Shown piece after piece: positions 33,435 to 43,015 of a stretch of 45,364 nt of DNA (position 1 is its first letter; each line of letters starts with the position of its first letter). A program made the translations under genes and the position numbers. The notes beneath the pieces were generated by a model that saw nothing but the letters and a program-made list of their open reading frames with translations, did no database searches and was not told where the DNA came from. The DNA is from JABDQZ01 sp050049775 (GTDB lineage Bacteria; Pseudomonadota; Gammaproteobacteria; Chromatiales; Chromatiaceae), in NCBI GenBank assembly GCA_050049775.1, contig JASFVP010000028.1, forward strand, positions 1 to 45,364, given 5' to 3'.

Positions 33435-36257
33435 ATGGATCACATTCACATACAGGGCGCCCGGACGCACAATCTCAAGGACATCAATCTGACGCTGCCA
33501 CGCGATCAGTTGATTGTCATCACCGGGCTGTCCGGCTCCGGCAAGTCGTCGCTGGCGTTCGACACCATTTACGCCGAGGGCCAGCGCCGTTATGTCGAAT
33601 CGCTGTCGGCCTATGCGCGCCAGTTTCTGTCGATGATGGAAAAGCCCGATGTCGATCACATTGAAGGCCTTTCGCCGGCGATTTCCATCGAACAGAAAAC
33701 CACCAGCCATAACCCGCGTTCGACGGTCGGCACCATCACCGAAATCTACGACTACCTGCGCCTGCTGTTTGCGCGCGCCGGCACACCGCAATGTCCCGAG
33801 CACGGCGAAAAACTCGAGGCGCAGACCGTCAGCCAGATGGTCGACCAGGTGCTGGCGCTGCCCGAAGGCAGCCGGCTGATGCTGCTGGCGCCGGTGATCT
33901 CCGAACGCAAGGGCGAATACCACAAATTGCTGCAACAGTTGCACAGCCAGGGCTTCATCCGCGCGCGCATCGACGGCGACATTTACGAACTCGACGACGC
34001 ACCCGATCTGGAGCTGCACAAGAAACACACCATCGAAGTGGTGGTCGACCGCTTCAAGGTGCGTGACGATTTGCGCCTGCGCCTGACCGAATCGTTTGAA
34101 ACCGCCTTGTCACTGGCTGACGGCAGCGTGCGCGTCGCCTGGATGGATGGCGATCAGGAAGAAATGCTGTTCTCGGCCAACTTCTCCTGTCCGGTGTGTG
34201 GCTACAGCATCGAGGAACTCGAGCCGCGGCTGTTCTCGTTCAACAACCCGGTCGGTGCCTGCAAGACCTGTGACGGCCTCGGCGTGGAGCAGTATTTCGA
34301 CGCCAACAAGGTGGTGGCGCATCCGGAACTGTCGCTGGCCGCCGGTGCGATCCGCGGCTGGGACCGGCGCAACGCCTACTACTTCCAGATGCTCAAGTCG
34401 CTTGGCAAGCATTATGGCTTCGACATCGAAACCATCTGGAACGAACTGCCGGAAAAAATCCGCAAGACCCTGCTGTATGGCAGCGGCGGCGAAGCCATCG
34501 AATTCAGCTACTTCAACGATCGTGGCCGCAGCGTCAAAAAGTCACACCCGTTCGAAGGCATTCTGCACAACATGCAGCGGCGTTATCGTGAGACCGAATC
34601 CAACGCCGTGCGCGAGGAACTCACGCGCTATATTTCTTCGCAGCATTGCCCGGACTGTAACGGCACGCGCCTCAACACCGCAGCACGCCACGTGTTTATC
34701 GACCGGCACAGCCTGCCCGACATCACTGCCATGGCGGTGGAAAAAAGCCTGGTGTTTTTCCAGCAGCTGTCACTGCCCGGCAAGCGCGGCAAGATTGCCG
34801 AGAAAATTGTCAAGGAGATCAACGACCGGCTGCAGTTTCTCGTCAACGTCGGACTCAACTATTTATCACTGGAACGTAGCGCCGAAACCCTGTCGGGCGG
34901 AGAGGCGCAGCGCATCCGCCTGGCCAGCCAGATCGGCGCCGGCCTGGTCGGAGTCATGTACGTACTGGATGAACCGTCGATCGGCCTGCACCAACGCGAT
35001 AATGAACGCTTACTCAAGACCCTCACGCATCTGCGCGACCTCGGCAATACCGTGATCGTGGTCGAACACGACGAGGACGCCATTCGCCAGGCCGATCACG
35101 TCGTCGACATCGGTCCGGGCGCCGGCGCGCACGGCGGCAACATCATCGCCCAGGGCACTGCCAAACAGATCGAGAAAACCACCGCTTCGTTAACCGGCCA
35201 GTATCTCAGCGGCAAACAGAAAATCGAGGTGCCACAACAACGCACGCCTTACGACAAAAAGCGCCTGCTGCGCATCCAGAGCGCGCGCGGCAACAATCTC
35301 AAAAGCATCAATGTTGAAATCCCGGCCGGCCTGCTGACCTGTGTCACCGGTGTATCCGGTTCGGGCAAGTCGACGTTGATCAACGACACGCTGTATCCGC
35401 TGACTGCCAATCACCTGAACAGCGCCAGCCACGATGTCGCACCGCATGACAGCATCGACGGTCTCGAACACTTCGACAAGGTGGTCGACATCGACCAGTC
35501 GCCGATCGGTCGCACGCCACGCTCCAACCCGGCGACCTACACCGGCCTGTTCACGCCGATACGCGAGCTGTTCGCCGGCGTGCCGGAAGCGCGCTCACGC
35601 GGTTACCAGCCGGGGCGTTTCAGCTTCAATGTCAAGGGCGGCCGCTGCGAAGCCTGTAAGGGCGACGGCGTGATCAAGGTGGAAATGCATTTCCTGCCCG
35701 ACATCTATGTGCAATGCGATGTCTGCAAGGGCAAGCGCTACAACCGCGAAACTCTGGAAATCCAGTACAAGGGCAAGAGCATCAATCAGGTACTCGACAT
35801 GACCATCGAGGAAGCGCTGCCGTTTTTCGATGCCGTGCCGGTGATCAAGCGCAAACTGCAGACGCTGATCGATGTCGGCCTGAGTTACATCCAGCTCGGC
35901 CAGAATGCCGTGACCCTGTCCGGTGGTGAGGCGCAGCGTGTCAAACTGTCACGCGAACTGTCAAAGCGCGATACCGGCAAGACGCTGTACATTCTCGACG
36001 AGCCGACCACCGGGCTGCATTTTCACGACGTCAAACAACTGCTGACCGTGTTGCACCGCCTGCGCGACCACGGCAACACCGTGGTGGTGATCGAGCACAA
36101 TATGGACGTCATCAAAACCGCTGACTGGATTGTCGATCTGGGGCCGGAAGGCGGCGACAACGGCGGCGAAATCATCGCCACCGGCACACCCGAGCAGGTG
36201 GCGAAAAGCCGCAAGTCACACACCGGCCGTTTCCTCAAACCCGTATTGAACCGCTAG
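33435..36257 (+). CDS. uvrA: Excinuclease ABC subunit A
   Basis: A 940-residue ABC-type ATPase that finds bulky DNA lesions and loads UvrB in nucleotide excision repair. Walker A motifs GLSGSGKSS (from residue 31) and GVSGSGKST, two LSGGEAQR signatures, and zinc modules CPVCGYS...CKTCDGLG and CEACKGDG...CDVCKGKR are all present. The length matches E. coli UvrA (940). ATG at 33435 begins MDHIHIQGARTHNLKD, as in the family. No LexA-type CTGT-N8-ACAG box is visible upstream, so SOS control is not apparent. Cytosolic, monocistronic here. Confidence 0.98.
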   Translation: MDHIHIQGARTHNLKDINLTLPRDQLIVITGLSGSGKSSLAFDTIYAEGQRRYVESLSAYARQFLSMMEKPDVDHIEGLSPAISIEQKTTSHNPRSTVGTITEIYDYLRLLFARAGTPQCPEHGEKLEAQTVSQMVDQVLALPEGSRLMLLAPVISERKGEYHKLLQQLHSQGFIRARIDGDIYELDDAPDLELHKKHTIEVVVDRFKVRDDLRLRLTESFETALSLADGSVRVAWMDGDQEEMLFSANFSCPVCGYSIEELEPRLFSFNNPVGACKTCDGLGVEQYFDANKVVAHPELSLAAGAIRGWDRRNAYYFQMLKSLGKHYGFDIETIWNELPEKIRKTLLYGSGGEAIEFSYFNDRGRSVKKSHPFEGILHNMQRRYRETESNAVREELTRYISSQHCPDCNGTRLNTAARHVFIDRHSLPDITAMAVEKSLVFFQQLSLPGKRGKIAEKIVKEINDRLQFLVNVGLNYLSLERSAETLSGGEAQRIRLASQIGAGLVGVMYVLDEPSIGLHQRDNERLLKTLTHLRDLGNTVIVVEHDEDAIRQADHVVDIGPGAGAHGGNIIAQGTAKQIEKTTASLTGQYLSGKQKIEVPQQRTPYDKKRLLRIQSARGNNLKSINVEIPAGLLTCVTGVSGSGKSTLINDTLYPLTANHLNSASHDVAPHDSIDGLEHFDKVVDIDQSPIGRTPRSNPATYTGLFTPIRELFAGVPEARSRGYQPGRFSFNVKGGRCEACKGDGVIKVEMHFLPDIYVQCDVCKGKRYNRETLEIQYKGKSINQVLDMTIEEALPFFDAVPVIKRKLQTLIDVGLSYIQLGQNAVTLSGGEAQRVKLSRELSKRDTGKTLYILDEPTTGLHFHDVKQLLTVLHRLRDHGNTVVVIEHNMDVIKTADWIVDLGPEGGDNGGEIIATGTPEQVAKSRKSHTGRFLKPVLNR

Positions 36258-36266
36258 CCCGGCGCT

Positions 36267-37004
36267 TCAGGCCAGATCGAAATGGTCGCCAATGCCAGCT
36301 TGCAACAGCTCGGCGGCACTGGCGCGGTTGGCGGCAATCTCAACCTGGCCGCTGGAGTTGCGATACCAGAACAATTGCCCCTCAGCCACTCCGTCAAATA
36401 CGCGCGCGTAGCCGATGTCGTGGCCGGCGATTTTCAGCACGGCCTGCGTTGACGCCGAGTTCGCCGGCAAACCGGTGAACAGATTGCCGTAAACATCGAT
36501 GTAAATGATCTCATTGAGTTGTGACGGCCAATCATGACCAACCATTTCAGAATGCGCCATGGTATGACTGCAGATATCTTCGCCATGACAGTGGCGCAGT
36601 AAGGCTGGCGTAAACCAGTCGCGCGCATGGAAACTGTCTGACGCAAGCGTATCCGGCTGCTGCAGCACACCGGCTTGCTGGATGCCCTGCTCGGCCATGA
36701 GGCGTGACAGCAGGCCATTGTCGGGTGCGATGATGTGCATATCCCCCACCGTCACCAACAGTGCGTCACGCTGACTGCCGACACCGGGATCCACCACCGC
36801 CAGCAGATAACCGGATTTCACCGGCAGGTTGCGATACAGTGCCGCCAGCAGATAAGCCGAGTGATAGGCATCGGTGGCCGGCGCATTATTGAGCAGGCGC
36901 AAGGTTTGCAATTGCGGCTCGTTGAGGAACTGGCTTTCCAACTGCGCCAGATAAGGTCCCTCGCCGCCAAAGTCCGTGAACAGGTAGACCGGTTGCCTGT
37001 TCAT
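36267..37004 (-). CDS. SAM hydrolase (SAM hydroxide adenosyltransferase, DUF62) family protein
   Basis: A 245-residue member of the DUF62 family, which hydrolyses S-adenosylmethionine to adenosine and methionine. The signatures LFTDFGGEGPYLAQ at the N-terminus, VVDPGVGSQRD (about residues 70-80) and APDNGLLS (about 93-100) are present. The C-terminal beta-barrel region contains YIDVYGNLFTGLP. ATG at 37004. It lies downstream of the rplQ terminator on the same strand, so it would be expressed by readthrough or from a promoter of its own that I cannot see. Converges with uvrA with nine bases between stop codons. Confidence 0.88.
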   Translation of the reverse strand: MNRQPVYLFTDFGGEGPYLAQLESQFLNEPQLQTLRLLNNAPATDAYHSAYLLAALYRNLPVKSGYLLAVVDPGVGSQRDALLVTVGDMHIIAPDNGLLSRLMAEQGIQQAGVLQQPDTLASDSFHARDWFTPALLRHCHGEDICSHTMAHSEMVGHDWPSQLNEIIYIDVYGNLFTGLPANSASTQAVLKIAGHDIGYARVFDGVAEGQLFWYRNSSGQVEIAANRASAAELLQAGIGDHFDLA

Positions 37005-37016
37005 AAGCCGCCATCA

Positions 37017-37043
37017 AAAAAGCCGGGATAAACCCGGCTTTTT
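37017..37043 (-). terminator. Intrinsic terminator at the end of the alpha operon
   Basis: AAAAAGCCGGG (37017-37027) and CCCGGCTTTTT (37033-37043) form a perfect 11-pair stem with loop ATAAA, followed on the minus strand by a further T. It lies 23 bases after the rplQ stop codon and ends the ribosomal operon. Confidence 0.93.
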
Positions 37044-37065
37044 ATTGAGCTTGCGCAGCGAAGAA

Positions 37066-37449
37066 TCACTCCTCTTCGGCAACCGCTTCTTCAGGACGGT
37101 CAACCAGCTCGACATAGGCCATCGGCGCCTTGTCACCCGGGCGGTAGCCGCACTTGAGGATGCGCAAATAACCGCCAGGACGTGCCTGGTAACGCGGACC
37201 CAGTTCGGCGAACAATTTCCCAACAGCCGCGTCATCGCGCAGACGTGAGAACGCCAGACGACGGTTAGCAACGCTGTCGCTCTTGGACTTGGTGATCAGC
37301 GGCTCGGCAAAACGACGCAGCTCCTTGGCTTTCGGTAAAGTCGTTTTGATCAATTCGTGCTCAATCAATGAAACCGTCATGTTACGGAACATTGCTTTTC
37401 TGTGACTACTGTTGCGATTGAGCTGTCGCCCTGCATTACGGTGACGCAT
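37066..37449 (-). CDS. rplQ: 50S ribosomal protein L17
   Basis: A 127-residue large-subunit protein, recognised by MRHRNAGRQLNRNSSHRKAM at the N-terminus and the conserved ITKSKSDSVANRRLAF segment. It binds 23S rRNA near the tunnel exit. Last gene of the alpha operon after rpoA, followed by a strong terminator. The acidic C-terminal tail EEAVAEEE is typical of gammaproteobacterial L17. Confidence 0.98.
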   Translation of the reverse strand: MRHRNAGRQLNRNSSHRKAMFRNMTVSLIEHELIKTTLPKAKELRRFAEPLITKSKSDSVANRRLAFSRLRDDAAVGKLFAELGPRYQARPGGYLRILKCGYRPGDKAPMAYVELVDRPEEAVAEEE

Positions 37450-37486
37450 TGCCGTCTTCCTTCACTAAAAATCGTTACTAAATTAA

Positions 37487-38491
37487 TTAACCCGCCATGA
37501 CCTCTTCGAGGTTTTCCGGCGGCCAGTTTTCCAGTCGCTGACCCAGTGACAGGCCGCGGGTCGCGAGCACGTCCTTGATTTCGGTCAGTGACTTTTTGCC
37601 CAGGTTCGGTGTTTTCAACAGCTCGACTTCGGTACGCTGTACCAGATCGCCGATCAGGAAAATGTTTTCCGCCTTGAGGCAGTTGGCTGATCGTACGGTC
37701 AGCTCCAGATCGTCGACCGGACGCAGCAGAATCGGATCGATCAGCACTTCCGGCTCTTCCTTGCCACGCGGTTTCTCGGTGGTGGTTTCATCCAGGTAGA
37801 TGAACGCTGACAGCTGGTCGGCCAGAATGGTGCCAGCGCGACGCACGGCTTCTTCCGGATCGATGGTGCCATTGGTTTCCAGTTCCAGGATCAGGCGATC
37901 CAGGTCGGTGCGCTGTTCAACACGCGCCGCTTCCACCTGATAGGAAACACGGCTGACCGGACTGAAAGACGCATCCAGTTGCAGATGACCGATCGGACGA
38001 TCTTCACCGGCAGAGCTTTCGCGCGTGCTGGCCGGCTGATAGCCACGGCCACGCAGGATGCGCATACTCATGTTCAGCGAACCCTTGTCTGCGATCTGCG
38101 CGATGACGTGATCCGGGTTGGCGATTTCAACATCGTGCGGCAGCTGGATGTCAGCGCCGGTCACGGTGCACGGGCCCTGAACGTTGACAGTCAGAGTCGC
38201 TTCTTCACGCTCGTGCATGATGACCGCCAGTTCCTTGAGATTGAGCAGGATTTCCAGCACATCTTCCTGCACGCCTTCCATTGCGCTGTACTCATGCAGC
38301 ACGCCGTCAATTTCAACATCGACCACAGCACAGCCAGACATCGATGACAGCAGGATTCTGCGCAGGGCATTACCCAGTGTGTGGCCGTAACCACGCTCCA
38401 GCGGCTCGAGTGAGACGCGTGAACGTTTGGCGGTCAGCTTTTCGACGTTGACGATGCGAGGTCTTAAGAAATCGTTTACTGAATCTGACAT
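37487..38491 (-). CDS. rpoA: RNA polymerase subunit alpha
   Basis: A 334-residue alpha subunit. The N-terminal dimerisation domain (about 1-235) assembles RNA polymerase. A flexible linker leads to the C-terminal domain that binds UP elements and activators. The key DNA-contacting residue corresponds to Arg267 in RSANCLKAENI (E. coli Arg265). The stretch TPNLGKKSLTEIKDVLATRGLSLG is fully conserved. ATG at 38491, 25 bases after rpsD. Confidence 0.98.
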   Translation of the reverse strand: MSDSVNDFLRPRIVNVEKLTAKRSRVSLEPLERGYGHTLGNALRRILLSSMSGCAVVDVEIDGVLHEYSAMEGVQEDVLEILLNLKELAVIMHEREEATLTVNVQGPCTVTGADIQLPHDVEIANPDHVIAQIADKGSLNMSMRILRGRGYQPASTRESSAGEDRPIGHLQLDASFSPVSRVSYQVEAARVEQRTDLDRLILELETNGTIDPEEAVRRAGTILADQLSAFIYLDETTTEKPRGKEEPEVLIDPILLRPVDDLELTVRSANCLKAENIFLIGDLVQRTEVELLKTPNLGKKSLTEIKDVLATRGLSLGQRLENWPPENLEEVMAG

Positions 38492-38516
38492 GTATAATCC
38501 TGACTGTTAGGTTGTC

Positions 38517-39137
38517 TTATTTGGAATACAATTCAACGATCAACTGTTCGTTGATTTCGGCCGGCAAGTCCTGACGCTCCGGAATACGCTTGAAAGTACC
38601 GGACATGCCTTTGGTGTCAACTTCAACCCAGTCGGCAAAGCCATACTGCTCGGCCAGAGCCAGTGAATTCTGGATACGCACCTGTTTTTTGGCTTTCTCG
38701 CGCACGCTGACGACGTCATCGGCGTTCACTTTATAGGAAGCCACATTGACGGCATTGCCGTTCACCAGGATAGCCTTGTGCGCCACCAGCTGACGGGCTT
38801 CCGCACGTGTAGCACCAAAACCCATACGGTAAACCACATTGTCAAGACGACGCTCGAGCGCCTGCAGCAGGTTTTCGCCGGTGGCGCCTTTCTGCTGTGC
38901 GGCATTCTTGTAATAGGTTCTGAACTGTTTTTCCAGGATGCCGTACATACGACGTACTTTCTGCTTTTCACGCAGCTGCACACCATAGTCGGACAGACGA
39001 CGACGACGGTCGGTGGTCTGACCCGGGACCTTTTCCATGTTGCACTTGGTGTCGATGGAACGCACCCGGCTCTTGAGGAACAGGTCGGTGCCTTCGCGTC
39101 GGCTTAATTTGCATTTTGGACCGATATATCTAGCCAT
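38517..39137 (-). CDS. rpsD: 30S ribosomal protein S4
   Basis: A 206-residue small-subunit primary assembly protein that binds 16S rRNA 5' domain; in E. coli it also represses translation of the alpha operon. MARYIGPKCKLSRREGTDLF at the N-terminus and the S4 RNA-binding domain (RLDNVVYRMGFGATRAEARQ) identify it. It lacks the zinc-binding cysteine cluster found in C-plus forms. Whether the pseudoknot target for S4 repression exists near rpsM was not resolved by eye. Confidence 0.98.
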   Translation of the reverse strand: MARYIGPKCKLSRREGTDLFLKSRVRSIDTKCNMEKVPGQTTDRRRRLSDYGVQLREKQKVRRMYGILEKQFRTYYKNAAQQKGATGENLLQALERRLDNVVYRMGFGATRAEARQLVAHKAILVNGNAVNVASYKVNADDVVSVREKAKKQVRIQNSLALAEQYGFADWVEVDTKGMSGTFKRIPERQDLPAEINEQLIVELYSK

Positions 39138-39150
39138 AATAAAACTCCAA

Positions 39151-39534
<384 letters not shown>

Positions 39535-39565
39535 GCTTGCTGTTACCTGAATTCAAATATTAGGC

Positions 39566-39922
39566 TTAACGTTTGATCGGACGGCGTGGTCCTTTCCGTG
39601 TACGTGCGTTGGTACGGGTGCGCTGGCCGCGCAGCGGCAGGCCACGACGATGGCGAATGCCACGGTTGGTGCCCAGATCCATCAAACGCTTGATGTTCAT
39701 TGAGACTTCACGACGCAGATCACCTTCGGTGGTGAACTTGGCGACCTCATTACGGATATTTTCAATCTCGTTTTCCGCCAGCTCCATGATTTTTCGATCG
39801 GTCGGCACACCCGCCGCTTTACAGATTTCCGCCGCACGAGTGCGACCGATGCCGTAAATCGATGTCAGTGCAATCACTGCATGCTTACGATCAGGTATGT
39901 TGACACCAGCAATACGCGCCAT
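39566..39922 (-). CDS. rpsM: 30S ribosomal protein S13
   Basis: A 118-residue head-domain protein that contacts the P-site tRNA and the L5 bridge. MARIAGVNIPDRKHAVIALT and GIRHRRGLPLRGQRTRTNAR identify it. First gene of the alpha operon proper; a promoter lies in the 81-base gap upstream. The C-terminus KGPRRPIKR is normal. Confidence 0.98.
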   Translation of the reverse strand: MARIAGVNIPDRKHAVIALTSIYGIGRTRAAEICKAAGVPTDRKIMELAENEIENIRNEVAKFTTEGDLRREVSMNIKRLMDLGTNRGIRHRRGLPLRGQRTRTNARTRKGPRRPIKR

Positions 39923-39952
39923 TATTTAGCTCCCAAAAAACACCTGTAAAAC

Positions 39953-39967
39953 TGCGCAAAACGCGCA
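39953..39967 (-). other. Short hairpin at the presumed alpha-operon transcription start
   Basis: TGCGC (39953-39957) and GCGCA (39963-39967) form a five-pair hairpin with a five-base loop, read on the minus strand as TGCGC-GTTTT-GCGCA followed by GTTTT. It could weakly terminate spc transcripts or form the 5' end of the alpha mRNA. Confidence 0.35.
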
Positions 39968-39996
39968 ATCGTACATTACTAGAATTCTTTAATCAA
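39968..39996 (-). promoter_or_regulatory. Candidate sigma-70 promoter of the alpha operon
   Basis: On the minus strand TTGATT (39991-39996) and TACGAT (39968-39973) are separated by exactly 17 bases. Initiation near 39961 gives a leader of about 40 bases before rpsM. The position between rpmJ and rpsM matches the known alpha promoter of E. coli. Confidence 0.55.
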
Positions 39997-40003
39997 GAAA
40001 CGA

Positions 40004-40117
40004 TCAACCCTGACGCTGTTTGTGTCGAGGGTCCTTGCAAATTACCCGCACCGTGCCGTTACGTCTGATGATTTTGCAGTTACGGCACATCTTTTTCACA
40101 GAAGCACGAACTTTCAT
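40004..40117 (-). CDS. rpmJ: 50S ribosomal protein L36
   Basis: A 37-residue protein, MKVRASVKKMCRNCKIIRRN at the N-terminus, too short for common length cut-offs. Cys11, Cys14, Cys27 and His32 form the zinc ribbon of the C-plus type. It binds 23S rRNA. It is the last gene of the spc operon, 26 bases after secY, in the standard place. Confidence 0.97.
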   Translation of the reverse strand: MKVRASVKKMCRNCKIIRRNGTVRVICKDPRHKQRQG

Positions 40118-40143
40118 TTGTAATCTCCAATTTTCCGGCCGAC

Positions 40144-41496
40144 CTAGCGCAATACGCCAGCGCCGCCACTACCTTTCAAATTTGCCTTTTTCATCAGGCC
40201 TTCGTACTGATGCGACATCGCGTGTGCCTGCACCTGCGCCATGAAGTCCATGACCACGACCACGATGATCAGCAGGGAGGTGCCACCGAAGTAGAACGGC
40301 ACATTCCAGCCAACAATCAAAAATTCCGGCAGCAAACACACCGCCGTAATGTAGATGGCGCCGCCCAGCGTCAGCCGCGACATGACACCATCAATGTATT
40401 TTGCCGTCTGCTCACCCGGGCGAATTCCCGGAATGAACGCACCTGAACGCTTCAGGTTGTCTGCCGTTTCCCGCGAGTTGAACACCAGCGCGGTGTAGAA
40501 AAAGCAGAAGAAAATAATCGCCACGGCATACAACATCACATACAGCGGCTCACCCGGCGACAACTTACCGACAATATCCTGCAACCAGCGCATGTCTTCG
40601 GTCGAACCTGCCCACTGCGCCAGTGTCGTCGGAAACAGAATAATGCTCGACGCAAAAATCGGCGGAATTACACCGGACATGTTCAGCTTCAGCGGCAAAT
40701 GACTGCTTTGTGCCGCAAACATTTTGCGACCCTGCTGGCGCTTGGCGTAATTCACCGTAATACGGCGCTGGCCGCGCTCGACAAAAATCACAAATGCTGT
40801 CACCAACAATGCCAGGATAAACAGCGTCAACACCGTCACCGCATTCATTTCACCGGTGCGCACCAGCTCCATGGTGCCGCCGATCGCCGATGGCAGACCA
40901 GCGACGATACCGGCAAAAATGATGATCGAGATGCCGTTGCCCAGGCCGCGCTCGGTGATCTGCTCACCCAGCCACATCAGGAACATGGTGCCAGTCACCA
41001 GCGATACGGTCGCGGTGAACACAAAACCCGGGCCCTGATGAATGACCACACTCATGCCGCCGGCCTGCTGGCCCTGCAGCGCAATCGAAATACCGATCGC
41101 CTGGAAGGTCGCCAGTACCACCGTGCCGTAGCGCGTGTACTGGGTGATCTTGCGCCGTCCGGCTTCACCTTCCTTTTTCAGCTGCTCCAGTTTCGGCAAC
41201 ACCGACGACATCAGCTGCATGATGATAGATGCAGAGATGTACGGCATGATACCAAGCGCCAGCAGACTGGCACGTTCCAGTGCACCACCGGAAAACATGT
41301 TGAACATGTCCAGGATGGTGCCGCCCTGCTGGTCAAACATGGCCGCCAGGGCTGTCGGATCGACGCCGGGCACCGGAATAAAGGTGCCAATGCGATACAC
41401 GATCAGCGCGCCGATCATGAACAAAATGCGCTGACGCAGTTCTGTCAGTTTCGCCAGGTTGGCGCCGCCGGCCGTCAGTCCAGGGTTTTTGGCCAT
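40144..41496 (-). CDS. secY: Protein translocase subunit SecY
   Basis: A 450-residue inner-membrane channel with ten transmembrane helices that exports and inserts proteins together with SecE and SecG. The sequences LRQRILFMIGALIVYRIGTFIPVPG, the plug region, and PFYFGGTSLLIIVVVVMDF near the C-terminus are diagnostic. Length is close to E. coli SecY (443). ATG at 41496 lies five bases after the rplO stop codon. Confidence 0.97.
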   Translation of the reverse strand: MAKNPGLTAGGANLAKLTELRQRILFMIGALIVYRIGTFIPVPGVDPTALAAMFDQQGGTILDMFNMFSGGALERASLLALGIMPYISASIIMQLMSSVLPKLEQLKKEGEAGRRKITQYTRYGTVVLATFQAIGISIALQGQQAGGMSVVIHQGPGFVFTATVSLVTGTMFLMWLGEQITERGLGNGISIIIFAGIVAGLPSAIGGTMELVRTGEMNAVTVLTLFILALLVTAFVIFVERGQRRITVNYAKRQQGRKMFAAQSSHLPLKLNMSGVIPPIFASSIILFPTTLAQWAGSTEDMRWLQDIVGKLSPGEPLYVMLYAVAIIFFCFFYTALVFNSRETADNLKRSGAFIPGIRPGEQTAKYIDGVMSRLTLGGAIYITAVCLLPEFLIVGWNVPFYFGGTSLLIIVVVVMDFMAQVQAHAMSHQYEGLMKKANLKGSGGAGVLR

Positions 41497-41501
41497 ATGG
41501 A

Positions 41502-41936
41502 TCAGTCTTCTACTTTACCGCCAGCCGCTGCGATCGCTGCCGCTGCGCCTTTGGTTACCGCAATGCCTTTCACGGTCACGGCTTTGTCGATGCTGCCGGA
41601 CAGAATGATCTTGGCGCGCTTCATGGTGCGCGGCAGAATGTCTGCCTGGTACAGCGCTTCCATATCAACTGCGTCCTGGCCGGCTTTGGCCAGTTCGGTC
41701 AGCGTCACTTCTGCGGTGTATTTGGCTTTTCTGGAGGTAAAGCCAACTTTCGGCAGACGACGTTGCAGCGGCATCTGGCCGCCTTCAAAACCGATCTTGT
41801 GAAAACCGCCGGCGCGTGATTTCTGCCCCTTATGGCCACGACCACTGGTTTTGCCCAGACCGCTACCGATACCGCGACCGACGCGTTTGGCGTCGCTCTT
41901 GCTACCAGCTGCCGGCTTGATTGTATTTAAACGCAT
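41502..41936 (-). CDS. rplO: 50S ribosomal protein L15
   Basis: A 144-residue large-subunit assembly protein. The glycine/lysine-rich N-terminal extension (RVGRGIGSGLGKTSGRGHKG) that threads through 23S rRNA and the PLQRRLPKVGF motif identify it. Starts one base after rpmD ends, so the two are coupled. Confidence 0.98.
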   Translation of the reverse strand: MRLNTIKPAAGSKSDAKRVGRGIGSGLGKTSGRGHKGQKSRAGGFHKIGFEGGQMPLQRRLPKVGFTSRKAKYTAEVTLTELAKAGQDAVDMEALYQADILPRTMKRAKIILSGSIDKAVTVKGIAVTKGAAAAIAAAGGKVED

Positions 41937-41937
41937 G

Positions 41938-42126
41938 TCAGGCTTCCTCTACTTTGACCATATAGGACACTTTGTTCAGCATGCCCCGGGTTGCCGGCGT
42001 ATCTTCAACCGCAACGGTCTGGTGAATACGACGCAGACCCAAACCACGGACGCAAGCCTGATGCGACTTGAGACGGCCGTTGAGGCTGCGTGTCAGAGTG
42101 ACACTCATCATGTTCTTGTCCGCCAT
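41938..42126 (-). CDS. rpmD: 50S ribosomal protein L30
   Basis: A 62-residue protein with the short ferredoxin-like L30 fold: VTLTRSLNGRLKSHQACVRGLGLRR is the conserved rRNA-binding segment. It lies three bases after rpsE and directly before rplO, the canonical spc position. Confidence 0.97.
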   Translation of the reverse strand: MADKNMMSVTLTRSLNGRLKSHQACVRGLGLRRIHQTVAVEDTPATRGMLNKVSYMVKVEEA

Positions 42127-42129
42127 GAT

Positions 42130-42639
42130 TTACTCCATGATTTCCTGAATGGTTTTACCGCGTTTGGCGGCAACGGATTGCGGGTCGTTCATGTTGCTCA
42201 GGCCATTCAAGGTGGCTCTGACGACGTTGATCGGGTTATTGGTGCCGATACATTTGGCCAGCACGTTGTGAATACCGAGCACCTCAAAAACCGCACGCAT
42301 CGCACCACCGGCGATAATACCGGTACCTTCAGAAGCCGGCTGCATGTAGACCTTGGCGGCGCCATGACGACCGACGGTCGGGTAGTAGACGGTGTCGCCA
42401 TTGAGGCTGACAGCTTTCATGTTCTTGCGCGCCATATCCATTGCTTTCTGGATCGCAATCGGCACTTCCTTGGCTTTGCCGGTGCCAAATCCGACCTTGC
42501 CGTTACCGTCGCCAACGACAGTTAAAGCGGTGAAACTGAAGACGCGACCGCCTTTGACCACTTTTGCAACACGATTGACGGTTACCAGCTTTTCCAGCAA
42601 ATCGTCAGCAGCTTCAGGTTTAGTATTTGTATTAGCCAT
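42130..42639 (-). CDS. rpsE: 30S ribosomal protein S5
   Basis: A 169-residue protein important for translational accuracy and mRNA unwinding at the entry channel. The conserved VVKGGRVFSFTALTVVGDG and GTGIIAGGAMRAVFE segments are present. I start it at ATG 42639 (MANTNTKPEA) with AAGGG eight bases upstream; the open frame continues 14 codons further without family similarity. Confidence 0.97.
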   Translation of the reverse strand: MANTNTKPEAADDLLEKLVTVNRVAKVVKGGRVFSFTALTVVGDGNGKVGFGTGKAKEVPIAIQKAMDMARKNMKAVSLNGDTVYYPTVGRHGAAKVYMQPASEGTGIIAGGAMRAVFEVLGIHNVLAKCIGTNNPINVVRATLNGLSNMNDPQSVAAKRGKTIQEIME

Positions 42640-42649
42640 GGAGATACCC

Positions 42650-43003
42650 TTAGAACTCAAGCCCGTTTTCACGAGCAGCATCGGCCAACGCCTTCACGCG
42701 ACCATGGTATTTAAAACCGGAACGATCAAAGGCGACCTTATCGATACCGGCAGCCTTGGCTCTTTCAGCAATCGCCTTGCCGACAATACCGGCGGCGGAA
42801 ATATTGCCCTTGTGACCACTGACCTGCTCCGCCACGGCTTTCTCGTTGGTGGATGCGGATGCGACCACGTTTGCATCAGCTGAAATGATCTGCGCGTAAA
42901 TGTGCGCAGAAGTACGATGCACCGACAGGCGCGGCATACCCAGACCGCGCATCCGGATGCGGGATTTGCGCGCTCTTCTTAAACGACTCTGTGTTTTGTT
43001 CAT
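42650..43003 (-). CDS. rplR: 50S ribosomal protein L18
   Basis: A 117-residue protein that binds 5S rRNA with L5. The C-terminal FDRSGFKYHGRVKALADAAR is diagnostic. ATG at 43003 has AAGGGG eight bases upstream; an adjacent GTG at 43006 would add one residue. Canonical place between rplF and rpsE. Confidence 0.97.
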   Translation of the reverse strand: MNKTQSRLRRARKSRIRMRGLGMPRLSVHRTSAHIYAQIISADANVVASASTNEKAVAEQVSGHKGNISAAGIVGKAIAERAKAAGIDKVAFDRSGFKYHGRVKALADAARENGLEF

Positions 43004-43015
43004 CACCCGTGCCCC

